From contig NC_135243.1 of assembly GCF_947623445.1 (NCBI RefSeq), positions 560,501 through 624,500 of the forward strand: a stretch of 64,000 nucleotides of DNA, given 5' to 3'. Source of the stretch: Clavelina lepadiformis (taxonomy: Eukaryota; Chordata; Ascidiacea; Aplousobranchia; Clavelinidae). The notes under the pieces were generated by a model. That model had not been told where the DNA came from. It ran no database searches and was given only the letters and a program-made list of their open reading frames with translations. Positions 42,371-55,065 of this stretch are shown in pieces. Every line of letters starts with the position of its first letter. Position 1 is the first letter of the stretch. The position numbers and the translations under genes were made by a program.

Positions 42371-45300
42371 ATATCCTTTATGACGTTACAACGTTGATTG
42401 TTTTTGTTAAAATTGGCCAAGCGTGACGTACATATACAAACTATATTCTACTGCCCCATCTGCCCAAGTCCAAAGCAATTTAATGTGAGACGGCGATTAA
42501 TGGAGTTCTACAAACTCAGCTGGTGGTAAAACAAACCAATTGATAAGCATCTGTGCCTTCATACTTGGTAAATCTTTTTTACGTTATGCTGTAAATTACT
42601 GCGTAGTTTGCAATGTCGGTGTGTGTGCTTCTGTGGAAAGATTTGTTTAGTTAATTTATCGATTTTTTACAGTAAATTTGCCATTTTTAGATCATTTTAT
42701 ATGATCGTCTTGTACATCTTTCCTTGACGATTTGGAAAATTTTTCCTAATTTCGGAAAAATCAATCAATAATTTTTGTTACTAAGATCCCGGGTCTTTAT
42801 GACCTAAACAAAGATTGAAAGATTGAGTTAACAATACTGTAGTAATACCAACGATATATCAACTTTCCAGATGAAGCCACAAATTTTTTCGATTATCAGC
42901 GATATCACCATGACCAATGTTGCGGTTGTACTTAGTCGGTGTATTCAATATTTATCAACTAGTTTCGACGAGCCTCTTCGTTATTCTACGGTAAATAGAT
43001 TCGTTCTTCATTATTCTACGGTTTACGGCGTCATAAGTTTGTTTATTTAAAAATATAATGATCCTTGTTGCAGAACAATGATCTCTAACGGGTTGCTATG
43101 ACAACAGGGCAAACTATCAGGGATACGTCTTTTACGACATTCCAAAATAAACAATATCGCTTCTGGACAAAGTGGACGCTCAATAATTTGTTGTGATTTT
43201 TATGACGTCACAATGATAATATCGAGCTGTTGGCTGAAAGAAATGTGACGTCAACGATTGGAGAGTGAAGTTTACTCCTCGTTTCTCCAAATGCAGTCAA
43301 TAAAAAACCATGTTTAACTTTTTCGGTTAACTATGGTTATTTCTGATCATTATCAAAGAAAGCTTGTCTTGGGCATTTATTTCATTTTTATGTAAAGCGT
43401 TGATTAAAGCCGATCACGTTTTGTCGAAAATCTAATGACGTCAGCTTTCCAACATTTCCTTATCGTCCACGGTTGCTTTGAAATTCTCGTAAATCAACAA
43501 TTGCGTCTTAAAACGTCGTGGAAAGCGGATTTTATGAGTCAACAAACACTAATATATGACGTAACAAAGGAAGTAAACTCCACAAGCCTAATCTTCCACA
43601 ATTTACAATCCCTGTTACTTTCACACTGGTTGTAGCGTTTCTGGTTTGTATTCTTGGTCGATTGCATTATTGCGTCACAGAGAGTGATTGTGGTCACATG
43701 TTAAGCCAGTTTGTTGTTGAAGTTGTGATGATGTCATCAAATGCTAGGCAAATTTGCACCTTTTTCGAAGACAAAGTACGATCAATTATTTCATTTGTTG
43801 CGTTTCTTCATTGTAAGTCTTTATATCTTGCAAAGGCAATCCGAAAATTACTTTTAAGCCACTGTAAGCTTCATATTTGGGCGTGTCTTGTCTACGGCGA
43901 CAATTCTGGAAGAGTTTTCATCTATTTTGTTCTCGCAAGTTGGCACTAAAGTGCTTGTTTGCTTTAATTTTGGTCCTCTGTAATGGTTGACCTCAATTAC
44001 TGACATCACCATAGTTAATGAGGTCACTAACTTATTCTCTCTGCTCCCTTTATTGCTGCATCCCACTGCGTCTTTGTTTACGTCACAAAAGATTCACGAT
44101 GCTTCCGTCATCTCCAAATAATCAGACTCTTTCAAACCAAAGTTCTGGAATCAGGCTGCATTTGCGACCGTAGAGTTGCGTTCGACTGATCTTAGCAGGT
44201 TGCAGCGAAGAGTGTGAGCGCAAATTTTACCGGATCTACAATTATGGACCGTTTGAACAAGACAAAGTCGACCTGGGGTACCTTGCATGCTTACAAGCGA
44301 AAAGAAGGTCACCAGGTTAGAAGCAAACGTGGAGAGGTCCTGCCCAAGGTGTACGATTACGCCTTCGGTCCAACCGCGCAAGGTAAGATCAGTCGCCACT
44401 GACAGTTGCTGCTGTCGCTTTTCAAAGAGCTTTTACTACAGCTTGGCGTTGCAGCAAGAATTCAACGGGAAATCGTTTCATGCGCCGATCGTAGATCATT
44501 CATTGTTACGTATCACAATAACCAATGTAACAGCAATACCTAAACCTAAATGACACAACGTAGTAAACACAAACAACCTCTGTGCCGTGTGAAACAGAAT
44601 AACTGGTAATTGCATATTTTAGCTTGTATTTTAAACTTTAACGTAAATATTGTATTTGGTTCAAAATGCACTTTTCGCATTGGATTTCGTATGAATTAAT
44701 TTTATTTGCTTTGTCATGAACAAAGCCCAAAGTGACGTAATAAGCAAAACTTATTCGAGTGATGATATTTGACATGTAAAAAAGTATTGTTGACATGAAG
44801 AAATCACTTGAAAGCGTTATTGTATCATTTAGGTTTTTTTGAAGTATTGTTTGTCAATGTTGTTTCTATTAATGACGCAACAAACCAAACGCTGTAGAGC
44901 GGAACATGTCTCGTTTTTCGATATCACAGACGTCGCCATGGTAACGGGAGCAGCTTCGATTGAGCGTTCTTATCAGCGAGATTCGCCCTCATGTTTGAAC
45001 TTTGAACTTTGAACGTCCTCGCACGGTTTAATGATTACTCCGCCCACACCCTCTATGACTTTATAACCTAGAAGAAATTGCTGAAAAACCAGAATGTAAC
45101 TTCTGCGTTTGTTTACGAATGGAGACTTTTGGCAAGTTTTAAAGATTCAAATAGAAGGAACAATTATTATTAGCAGTAAACAATTTGATTCTGTTTATGT
45201 CCGTAACACTACACGTGGTCCTTTGTTGTATGACAAAGTGGCGATGTTGTGTAAGAAGGGTGCTATTGTATCGACATAAAAGCGCTTATTCATTGCGTCC

Positions 45301-48300
45301 CTAAAAGGGAGCTGTTATTCGCGTCGAAACCGATTCGCGATAAAGGTAATAATCTTTTCTTGTGGTGTTACAGAGAAGTTTTTGCGCGATCGCGACTATG
45401 GTGTAAATCAGACGCAGTTTAGATTTTCACAGTTTAATTTACTCAATAAATATCGTTCAAATGCGCCAATTGACATTGTGATATTTTTGTGTGACTCACA
45501 GAGCAGATTGTTTGTTTATAATTGTCTTTGTTTAGTCTTTCATCCCCACAAAAGGAAAAAGATGGGGGATAATGTTCAAGTTGCTGTGAGGCTGAGGCCA
45601 TTTATATCCTTTCTACTGAACTTTCTGTTGGATCTTGGGTTCTAGTACACAAGTGCACAACCAGATGACGTCACAGTTTGAGTAGTTGGGGCCTTAGTAT
45701 AAAAAGATATCACGTGGTTGTGCACTTGTTGCAACTTGTGTGCAGTTTTAATGCAGTGCGGGTGTTTTACTAACCGTTCACCATGTCTCTTGAATAACAA
45801 TAGACATCTTGCCATCTCATGTAAGTTGGCTGCAAGCTCAATTGCTGTTTTGGTAGCTGGTACATGATGACATCACGGTTGTTTTGATTTAATTTGGTTG
45901 AATTCATCTTATGACATTTGTGCCTGAAATATAGTTGTGTGCTTTTTGCAAAAAATGATGAAAACCATCCTAAAACACCTCCAAACTGGGTGTGGTTGTG
46001 GTAATTGTAATTTGTGGTAGAATTAGCAAGGCATTATATTTAGTAGTTATATTAGTATTTCCAGTAAGTAAGAAAAAATAAAGCAGCATTCTAGTGTTTA
46101 TAGATGTCAATGTTTTATAGTTAGCAAAGTTTTACGTCGAGCACAATCATTTGTTTAACCAAGTGAGCACATATTTGCTTTCAGACAAATGTCAACGTAG
46201 CATGTGTGTTTTAGCCATGTGGGCTGCCGGGTTGTACATTTATTAACTGAAGTGTTTGATTTATCATTGTTTGCTATCTTCGAGAAAAAGTGACATCCAC
46301 TGATAAACTTTATCACTCTGAATGGTTTATAATTAATTATGTTTGTTTAAAGATTTTTATAAATTATGAAAGGTATTTCCAACGTAGTTTATGATTATGA
46401 ACCTTACATTATATCAGCATAGATTTTTGACTTGTTTAATAGGCTATAAATTAGGAATATTCCTTAATTAAACATCGTATTTTCATTTTTGGCTTTTACT
46501 TTTTGAAATAATGAAATAGTGTTGAAATAAAGTTTGTAACTATAGTTTACAACAATAACAAGCATTTCAAATTTTGGAAAATGTATGTCACAAAACCTGC
46601 ATCATATAGATTTGTATAGAATAGCAAGTTGTGAGCAAATTCACATCCATGTCCACTTGCAAAAAAACAAAATCTTTAAAACTATGAAACAATTAAAAGC
46701 ATATTTAAAATCTCCCTCTGATTTTTTGACCATCATGTAACTAAAGTTGATGGTATAGACTTTGGGGATTCCCCGCAGCAATCAAGGTCAATACTAGAAA
46801 CTAAACCACTTTTTATCAGAAACAACATAATTTATATACTTTTTTTAAACGTCATCGATGTTTAATTGAACAGCTCAATAATTTTCCATGTACGATGACT
46901 TAAGATTGATGTTCCCCCCTCTGGCTAAAAATTTGACACAAAAACTTGGCTTGCCTGGCTGGAGAACTATTTACATGATGGTTGATTATATGTTGAATAC
47001 ATTTAATTGAAACTGTGTTGTGGTGTATTATGAGGTGTGTGTAAGGATGCATGAAACAATATGTTTGTGAAATGTACAATTGCAGTAGTACTTGCTAGTA
47101 AATGTACTTGTTAGATTTATTAAAATATTTCAAGGCTGCCATCAAAATTTAACAAAAATTCCTTAACTCGTCCTCACAATGAACGAGAGAGAGTCCGAAA
47201 TGCCAAGTTGGTCATCAAGATGGAAAATAACACGACCACCATCACCGACCCCGAAGGAAAGTACCCCGAGAAGAAATATACATTCGACTTTTCATATTGG
47301 TCACACGATGGATACAATGAGCGCGAAGATGGTTACTTGGAACCCGATGGTTCAAAATATGCTGACCAGGTGGGTCATGTGACAAAGCTTTTATCGACGA
47401 CGGGCGATTTGTTGTCAATGATGAAATTTTACTTTCAGTGAGATTTAACACAGGAAATCTTTTTTTTTGATAGTTTTGCAATAACTTTAACATCATTCCC
47501 GTTGTTATTTTTGTTCAGGCAAAAGTTTTCGATGATTTGGGAAAGGGTGTTCTTGAAAATGCGTGGAAAGGCTTCAACTGTTCGCTATTCGCTTACGGTC
47601 AAACTGGGTCAGGAAAGTCTTATTCAATGGTTGGCTACAATCCTAATAAGGGTAGGTTTTACTGTTTTTTACAGCAGTGTTGGTGTTTTGCCATTGTTTT
47701 TATTTTACGATAAAAATATTTATAAGTTTTGGGCAGTTGCACAAACATATATAAACTGTTTGTATCAATAAGTTACAAAACCTAAAATAAATTTAGTGAT
47801 GCTATTGTCACATCAATATGGTTATTCTTAGTGTCAACATTGTTGCAATATCTTACATTCTCACGTACTATGCTTAATTTTTTGGAAGGAATAATTCCGA
47901 TAACATGCGAAGAGCTCTTCAAAGGGATAGAAGAGAAAAAGCTGACGGACGATGCAGAGAAAGAGGCCGAGTATCAGGTATAGTCTCACGCTGTACATAT
48001 TGAGATTTGAGGTATAGTCTCACGCTGTACGTCTTGGGATTATTTATTTAATCTTTGCCTTCTTATTGTTCATTTCACCGAATGATAAAGTGCCAGGTTA
48101 CATTCATCTATTGTTCTCGTAAAACCAAATCTCTCTGTCAGATTGATTTTGTCTTTGTTTTCATTCGTTTCCATGGAGACTGGATGAGTAATGCTGTTCA
48201 CATTCATGTCAACTTATCACATTCGTAATGATTTATTTTCATATTAAGATTATTATGTCACAATGCCTGTCATAATTTAACAACTAATGATAACTGAGGC

Positions 48301-51300
48301 ATACGAAAGCCTTTTCAAAAACAGATGCATTAAAGTTACGGTGTACGGCAGAAATGAAATAGATTGCCGTTGTTATGAGTGTATACAACAGGGTTTTTAC
48401 ACTCAATAGCCCACCACATAAAAAGCAATTACAATATCAGTATCACTCTTGTTATGTCATAATTCAACAATGTAGTGCACGGTCAGTGTAGAGCAGAAAT
48501 AGTTAAATTTGTTACTAAATTGCAGGTTTCTGTCTCGATGCTTGAGATTTACAATGAAACTGTGAAGGATTTGTTGAATGTTTCTTCATTCAAGAAAGGG
48601 GGACTGAGGGTTCGGGAACATCCTCAGAAGGGATTTTACGGTTCGTCTTGCCCCTGCTCTACATCTACACTATACTATACTATACTACATCTTGCATGTA
48701 TTGGATGTGAATCTGATGCAGTGTGATGTTGTCGCGCTTTGCATTTCTCTGCATTATTATTGTGTTATGTGAATGTTATTTTATTCATCTATACAGCAAG
48801 CTAAAAAGTAAAATTTTATTTTATTTCTATGTTTTTGTAAAACATCGCATTAAATCAACCAATGCAGGAGAATTAACGTCAAGTTTCATATTCAGTTGAG
48901 CAGTTGCAAGTGGCACCTGTGAGCAACTACTCTGACATCGAAGCCCGAATCGCTGAGGGGACTCGAAACCGAACCCTTGCCGCAACCAACATGAACGCAA
49001 CCAGTTCTCGGGCTCATACGATTGTTGCGATTAACTTTGCGCAAAAAGCTAAGAATGAAGCTGGTAAAAGCATGACCAAGACGTCGATCATCAATCTTGT
49101 CGACCTCGCTGGAAGGTAAATTGCTTGCTATGTGCCAGGTTCATGATGTCAATCCACCTTTGGCAGTTAACGAATCTTTCAGAAAAATTTAGTATAATAT
49201 GACTGGTACTACAGCGTCTGTGTCATAATACTACAGTGTCATAATTACAGTAATATTTATGATGAAGGCTTATCAAAATGACATAATAAGTTTTCTAGTT
49301 AACTAACATAATTATCTTCCAGTGAACGCGCTGACAGCACTGGTGCTACTGGAGAGAGACTAAAAGAAGGTTCTATGATTAACAAGAGTTTGTTGTGTCT
49401 GGGAAACTGCATCAAAGCTCTGGCTGACCAGCAGGAGGGCAAACACATCAACGTCCCCTACCGGGATTCAATCTTGACCAGATTACTGAAGAATGCGTTG
49501 GGCGGGAACAGCAAAACCGTTATGGTAAGTTTGATGTTTAAGTTTTTTGTAAACCAAGTGATTAATGTAAAATAGCCAGTTAGTCAGGATAATTCACGAT
49601 AATTGTGATGCTTTAAGACCTTTAACCTTTTCCTGCTCGAGGACCACGGCTGCAGTAATTTCTTTTCCACGTACCCCCAATTTCTAAATTGTTACTGTAT
49701 AGGATGTTTATGTAGATTTAAATATAGCTTGCAAATTCCCTGCACAACCTTCGCAGGCCCCTGTGCAACCCCCTGCTAAGCACCACCGCCTTGAGTGTTA
49801 TTGCCACTATTTTGTTTGCTTAAAAGTAAAAGTGCTTTCAAATTGCTAACAAGTCTAAAATTTGTGTGTTCCGTTTAATTTTGTAACGTCTTTGCCCGTA
49901 TTCCAATTTAAAGATTGCTGCATTAAGTCCAGCCGATATCAATTATGACGAAACTTTGTCCACGTTACGCTTCGCTGACCGTGCAAAGTCGATCAAGACG
50001 AAGGCTATTGTCAATGAGAGTCCAACTGATAAATTGATTCGTGAGATGAAAGATGAAATAAAAAGACTGCAAGGTTTTTATATACATTTTGATTTGTTAT
50101 TTGTGTACCGTTAGCTGCCGGTGAGTAGAAAATTTATTTAAGCTGTATTACTGACAATTTTTAACTGATTGCGACCACATTTAATCCAGGAAAATCTGTT
50201 TGTAATGATTTTATGCTGTATCAAGTTTGGTGGCTTCTTGTACTCTGGTCTTGATATTTGGTATGTGATTGCTGTTTATTGTAGCTCTGTTTTATTCAGA
50301 ACTTCTGGAGAATCAAGGATCTGGCGCAGTTGTGGTTCAGGGAGTTTCCCCGAACGACGTTGAAGAAATGAGGAAAGCTCAGGAGGAGAACGTGAGAGAT
50401 TAAGATAATGAGAGGAGTCAGAGAATTGAGCGCTTTTTAAATTTTCTTCGAAATGTGTAGTTACAGTACAAGCTAACAAGTCGTAGAAATCAAACCATTT
50501 TCTTTGAAGGTGACCCTAAGTAACGCCTGACCTCATGGCAGGGTTTAATCCAGGTCAAATGGGTAAGTTATTAGAAGTTTGGAAATTATTCGTTGAACTA
50601 TTTTCGTTCTTAGCTTCGGCGAAACCAGGAAGAGATGGACATGATGAACCAGACATGGCAACAAAGACTCGAAGAACAGCGTCAAGTTAGTCAGAAACTC
50701 CTGGACGTCGAGAAAACTAAACAGGTCAAAACCACGGAAAGAATTTAGGATAAAAAATTACTGCAAAACGGCGGTCGCAATTTTGGTTTATTACATCACA
50801 GGAAGCTCGTAAGACGATCCCTCATCTATGGAATCTAAACGAGGACCCGATGTTAACGGGGATGGTTCTGCACCTGACGCCACCTGGTGTTTCAACTATT
50901 GGGAACGTTGATCCTGCGTCGATTGTGCTGAAAGGGCTGAAGTACTCGATAGCGCCATCTATTTGCTCACTATCGATTAACAATGTCAATGCTTTTGTTT
51001 TTATTTCTTTTTTGTTTAAACTTATCATAAATTTTCTCCTATAAATATTATTTATTTATGACAGCATAAAGAAGGACCACGCCGTGATTGAAAATGACTC
51101 AAACAGTCTCATTTATCTGACACCTAGTGGTTCAGAAAGCAAACTTTTAATAAATGGGAAGGAGATCACCGAGAGAATTGAACTTCGACACAACGACCGG
51201 TATTTTGTCCTTGTCCTTGATAATTTGATTTCGTGATCTTCTTTTGCATTCTATTTACTAGTTAGGATTTCCGTATGTTGTATAGTAGTTGCATGACCTC

Positions 51301-54300
51301 ATAGATGAACTTCAAAAACATTTCCCAACTTCTTCTTGGTCTGGTTTTCGTACTGATTACGTGTTTTCTACGATGAGGGATATTAACCTAAACTCCTCTG
51401 CCTTTCACCTTATTAGTTAGCACCTGACTGGGCTGTGGTATAAATAGATAAAAAGCCGCCGCAAAAATTGTTGCATTATTGCATGGGTATGATTGCAGCT
51501 GGATCGTGCTTAACTTTTGCAGAATCATGTTTGGATCAAACCATCTCTACGTCTTCCACCATCCACAAGATGCCGCTAAACAAGTGAAAGAAGGGAAAGT
51601 TGTCGAGAAAGTTTCGTTCAACTCGGCCCAGGAAGAAATTGCTCAGAATAAAGGCTTCGACATGAACCGAGCGGGAAAGTCGAAAGGTTGTATTTTGTAG
51701 ATGGATGCTGTTGAAATATTAAGTTGAAACAATTAAGTATAATCAGTGAGGTTATGATTTCAATGGTTTTATTGTTGTCATCATCTGATTTACATTTATA
51801 ATGTCAACATAATATAAATTTACTCCTCATCAATGGGAAATCCAGTATCTATCAATAATTACTAAGTAATTAGCATTAAAGCATCAGTAATCTAGCAATT
51901 AATCTAGCATTAAAGTGTAGCGTTAAAGTTATAATAACTAAGGCAGTGCTCTTATTAAAATTGAAACCTGAACATCTTCCTTTCCAGAGGACATGCTCCT
52001 CCAAGAAGACTTGATCCAAATCATGCCCATGGTGAATGAAGCAAATGCCATTTCCGAGGAACTCGATAAGAAGATGTTGTACGAGATCGCACTCATAAGT
52101 CCGCAAGCTCGAGGACTGAAGGATGGAAGGACAGAGGTAGGTTATGAAGTCACAAACAAATTAAAACATGTCTCTACGAACTAACTTTTTAATCTATGGC
52201 TTATTAGGGGTCAGGGGTCATCGAAAGAATAAACATCTTGTACATCTCTATTGTAATATTTAAGTATATTGTGATGTCTATTGTTTGTTGTCCTTTCTCC
52301 AGGTTTCTGTCAAAGCAAAGAAATTGACGAACGGGAACGAGTTCGTGTGGGGCAGAAACGACTTCATAGACCGCAAGTTCGCGATGCAAGAAGTCTACCA
52401 GATGTACGTTGAAGAAGACGAAGACTGGGACAAGAAACATCAGGTTCTGAGTTCAAAACTCACCAACGCCACAAAATTTTATAGAATTTTTCACTAAATG
52501 TTTTTTTACAGGGTGATTACCCGTTTAGTGAGTCCGATGATTATGAGGTCATAATCGGCACTTGTTACCTCTATGTGCAAAGTCTCGCTTACCTGGTGAG
52601 TGAAACGCTTGAGTCATTTTACAAAATTGTTTTTATCAAAAATCTTCATGACATCATAACTACTACGTCATCACAGATGGACACGGAGGACAATCTTGCG
52701 ATCCGTAGTTTTCGAGGCACGGAGGAAGGTTTGATGAGCATCGAGGCTCTTCCGTTCTCAGAAGCTGGAGAGCTGTTGGTGGATGAGTATGTGGAGGAGC
52801 CGGGAGAGCTGGTCGGGAAGAGTATCCAGTTCATGATCAACGTGAAGAAGATTCTCGCTCTTCCCAAGCGATATCACAAGGTGAGATCATCACTGATGAC
52901 GTCATGTGTTAAGCATCTGACTCGTCAGACATTTATATGTGCATACGATTCTATCAATTTTTGATTAAACTTAAGAAATCTAAAGTTCTAATTACTTGAA
53001 ACCACGACCTTATTTGACCTTCAGAGTAACCCTATTTAAAGTAGGAGACATAGTTTAACCGACAACTTCCCTCCTCGAACTAACCGTCATGATCACTGTC
53101 ATGACGTCATAGGTCTGGTGTCAGTACAAATTTCTCCTCAGCGATGAATGGAACAAGAGCCAGGAAATTGATGCGTCGTTGAATTCCGAACTCAACTTCA
53201 AAAAGATGTTTAAAACTTTCCCTGTTACACAACAGGTAGCTTCATCAAGGCTATGCCGTCTGCTATTTGCTTTTTATAATCAAATATCCGGTTTGAAAGC
53301 TTTATCTGACTTTTTTTTCCAAATAAACAATTATAAGACAACTACCTTAACTTTTGAGTGCTTTCATCTTTGCTTGATCTTCTGAATTTCAGTTGATGGA
53401 TGAATTTGAAAATAGTCCGGTCGTCATACAAGTGTGGGGGAAGCAAAGACCTGAGGTAAGATGACAGCACGCTGCAATATCAAGACTAACAAGTCGTATC
53501 GTTTGCTTTGTACCTGCGGTATGCATTAACCACCATAATGGATACGACATGTCGTTAAGCAATATATAGACAATGACCGCCATATAAAAGCAAGCACACA
53601 TATGTACGTGCCGGTACTGAGCGAAAAAATAATATCTCCTCTAAACTATGTCATTATGATGTAACAAATCATCATCAGCCTGACGATCCATCTCGCGTCA
53701 CCATGACAACGAAAGAACTCCTCGCATTGGAGGACTCGGTGATGACCTACAAAGCTCCGAAGAAAGCAGTTCAGAATCGGGCGAGTCACGAATCGAAGGA
53801 ACTCCGCAGGAAAGAGTCGGAAATCAACAACCTTCATGTTGCTGTTGGCAACGCGAAGAAAGCTCAACAGGAAGTGAGATTTGATTTTGTTATGATTACG
53901 TCATAATTGTGTCTTGTTAATATAACGCACATTGCTAATGGAAAGGAAATTGTGTAATTTTATATAAATAAAAAGATATTTTTTCATCTTCCACTTGAAA
54001 ACTTCCGCCCGAATGTCTTGTTTGCGTTTTGTCTTCTCAGATCGAATCAGACAATGTTCGGCTGATGCGAGAGAACGATGACGCCAAAAGAGAAATGATG
54101 AGCATGAAAAGAAAGCTGGTGAGTGGCATTTTTGTGACACCGTGTGGTCATATCAACAACAATTCATGCCGAGATTTATTTTGAACGATTGTCGACTTAG
54201 CAGCGCCACCTAGCGACTGTTTTTGATTGAAATTAAAGCAACTATTATTACGTAACAATGATCATTGTAGGAGCTGCTCACGGGCATGGTGGAAGAAGCA

Positions 54301-55065
54301 AAGCACAAGGGTGAAGCCATGTTACTGGTGAGTTGCTTGAGATGGTTTCCTTGGAACTGCGCCCATGCGATATTGACTCCCTTGATAAACCTTTAATATC
54401 GGTGAGAAATTATTACCGGTGGTGTGATATGATAATTACGACCGAACCAGCCAAACCGAGTAACCTCACCACAAGTTATACCCATGGGCGCGATACCATG
54501 GCTGCCATCTAGCGTCTGTGTATGGCTTACCTGACTCAATCTCAACCTGTCTCTTGCTTTATTGAAACCACAGGCCCGACCCGTAGAACAAGTCTTACGA
54601 AATTGAGCTCAGGTAAGCCATGTCCTGTTCTTGCGTTGATTCTTCTCCTGTGCTGCACGCTCCTCTTTGTAATATTTAATCTGTGGGAAATTAGGCGGAG
54701 TTGATCCTGCGCCGTACGCGCGCTTTATTTTCTGTCTTCTGATACTTGACTCAACGTGAAAATTTTTCACACGGACTGATGTTTTGTTTCAGGTTAAACG
54801 AATGGACCACATCTTGAAACGAGGTGAAGATTTAGCGTCCAAAGAAATCTTACGTCTGATAAAACAAATTAAGCAACAGGAAAAACAGAGTGTCCCCAAA
54901 AAATTCCCCGGAACCCCACCCCCTCATAAGTCCGCCCCACCCTCCCCGCCTCACCATAGCAACGGGGCTTCGAAACGCAAAGATTCAAGTTCAAGCTCGT
55001 CAAGGTCGTCAACTCCGGCCAAGGTGAATAAATCGACAAAATCCGGAGTCTGTCTCCTTCTTTGA
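41569..55065 (+). CDS. KIF28: Kinesin-3 family motor, KIF28/KLP-6-like, with alternative N-termini
   Basis: Microtubule plus-end motor of the KIF1-related group. Shared coding exons: 47178-47369, 47519-47651, 47889-47977, 48526-48640, 48896-49115, 49323-49524, 49914-50073, 50285-50391, 50614-50724, 50802-50941, 51065-51199, 51523-51686, 51988-52136, 52303-52443, 52512-52595, 52677-52880, 53113-53235, 53393-53455, 53679-53873, 54041-54118, 54271-54327, 54793-55065. With cassette A (41569-41839 + 42294-42370) the protein is about 1160 residues; with cassette B (44244-44382 + 45536-45603) about 1113. The motor shows [13 protein letters not shown]-loop GQTGSGKS, switch [11 protein letters not shown], switch II LVDLAGSER split over two exons, and [21 protein letters not shown] coiled coil follows, then an FHA domain (GVSTIGN ... 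[13 protein letters not shown] ... LLINGKEI). There is no PH domain. A basic Pro/Ser-rich tail ends GVCLLL. KIF28 is preferred to KIF1 by the short tail and FHA-to-end sequence. Confidence 0.9.
44244..45603 (+). other. Alternative first-exon cassette B of the kinesin gene
   Basis: Exon 44244-44382 encodes a basic head (begins [20 protein letters not shown]), with an in-frame TAG at 44193, and ends in phase 1 at GTAAGATC. The phase-compatible exon 45536-45603 (acceptor TTTGTTTAG) encodes [12 protein letters not shown] then [10 protein letters not shown]. It is followed at 45604 by ATATCCTTT, the same U12 AT-AC donor as cassette A. An upstream acceptor at 45373 also keeps frame and would lengthen the exon. 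Translation could instead begin at ATG 45562. Confidence 0.65.
47154..47177 (+). other. U12-type AT-AC acceptor and branch site, kinesin gene
   Basis: The branch-site match ATTCCTTAACTCG is followed by TCCTCAC, with the intron ending in AC at 47176-47177. The next exon begins AATGAACGAG. Joining either cassette gives RPF-NERER, the expected kinesin sequence, while no GT-AG border does so here. The branch A lies about 11 nt before the exon, the U12 spacing. Confidence 0.85.
49620..49800. repeat. Possible degenerate repeat in a kinesin intron
   Basis: GC-richer block with CCACGTACCCCCA and GCAACCCCCTGC, unlike its AT-rich surroundings and reminiscent of hAT-type MITE interiors. No convincing paired ends were found. 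Confidence 0.25.
54574..54612 (+). other. Possible 39-nt cassette (poison) exon in the kinesin gene
   Basis: Bounded by an acceptor ACCACAG and a strong donor CAG|GTAAGC inside the last intron. Its length is a multiple of three, but read in the kinesin frame it gives [10 protein letters not shown] then TGA, so inclusion would truncate the tail. No transcript support is available. Confidence 0.3.

Noticed and set aside
42371..42410. Reading on past RPF as coding (ISFM...)
   Set aside because: The same ISF continuation follows both alternative exons because the shared ATATCCTTT donor translates that way; it is intron.
45382..45561. Open frame upstream of ATG 45562 as part of the kinesin
   Set aside because: In frame, and an acceptor exists at 45373, but the sequence has no kinesin-like character; the acceptor at 45535 with a strong pyrimidine tract is preferred.
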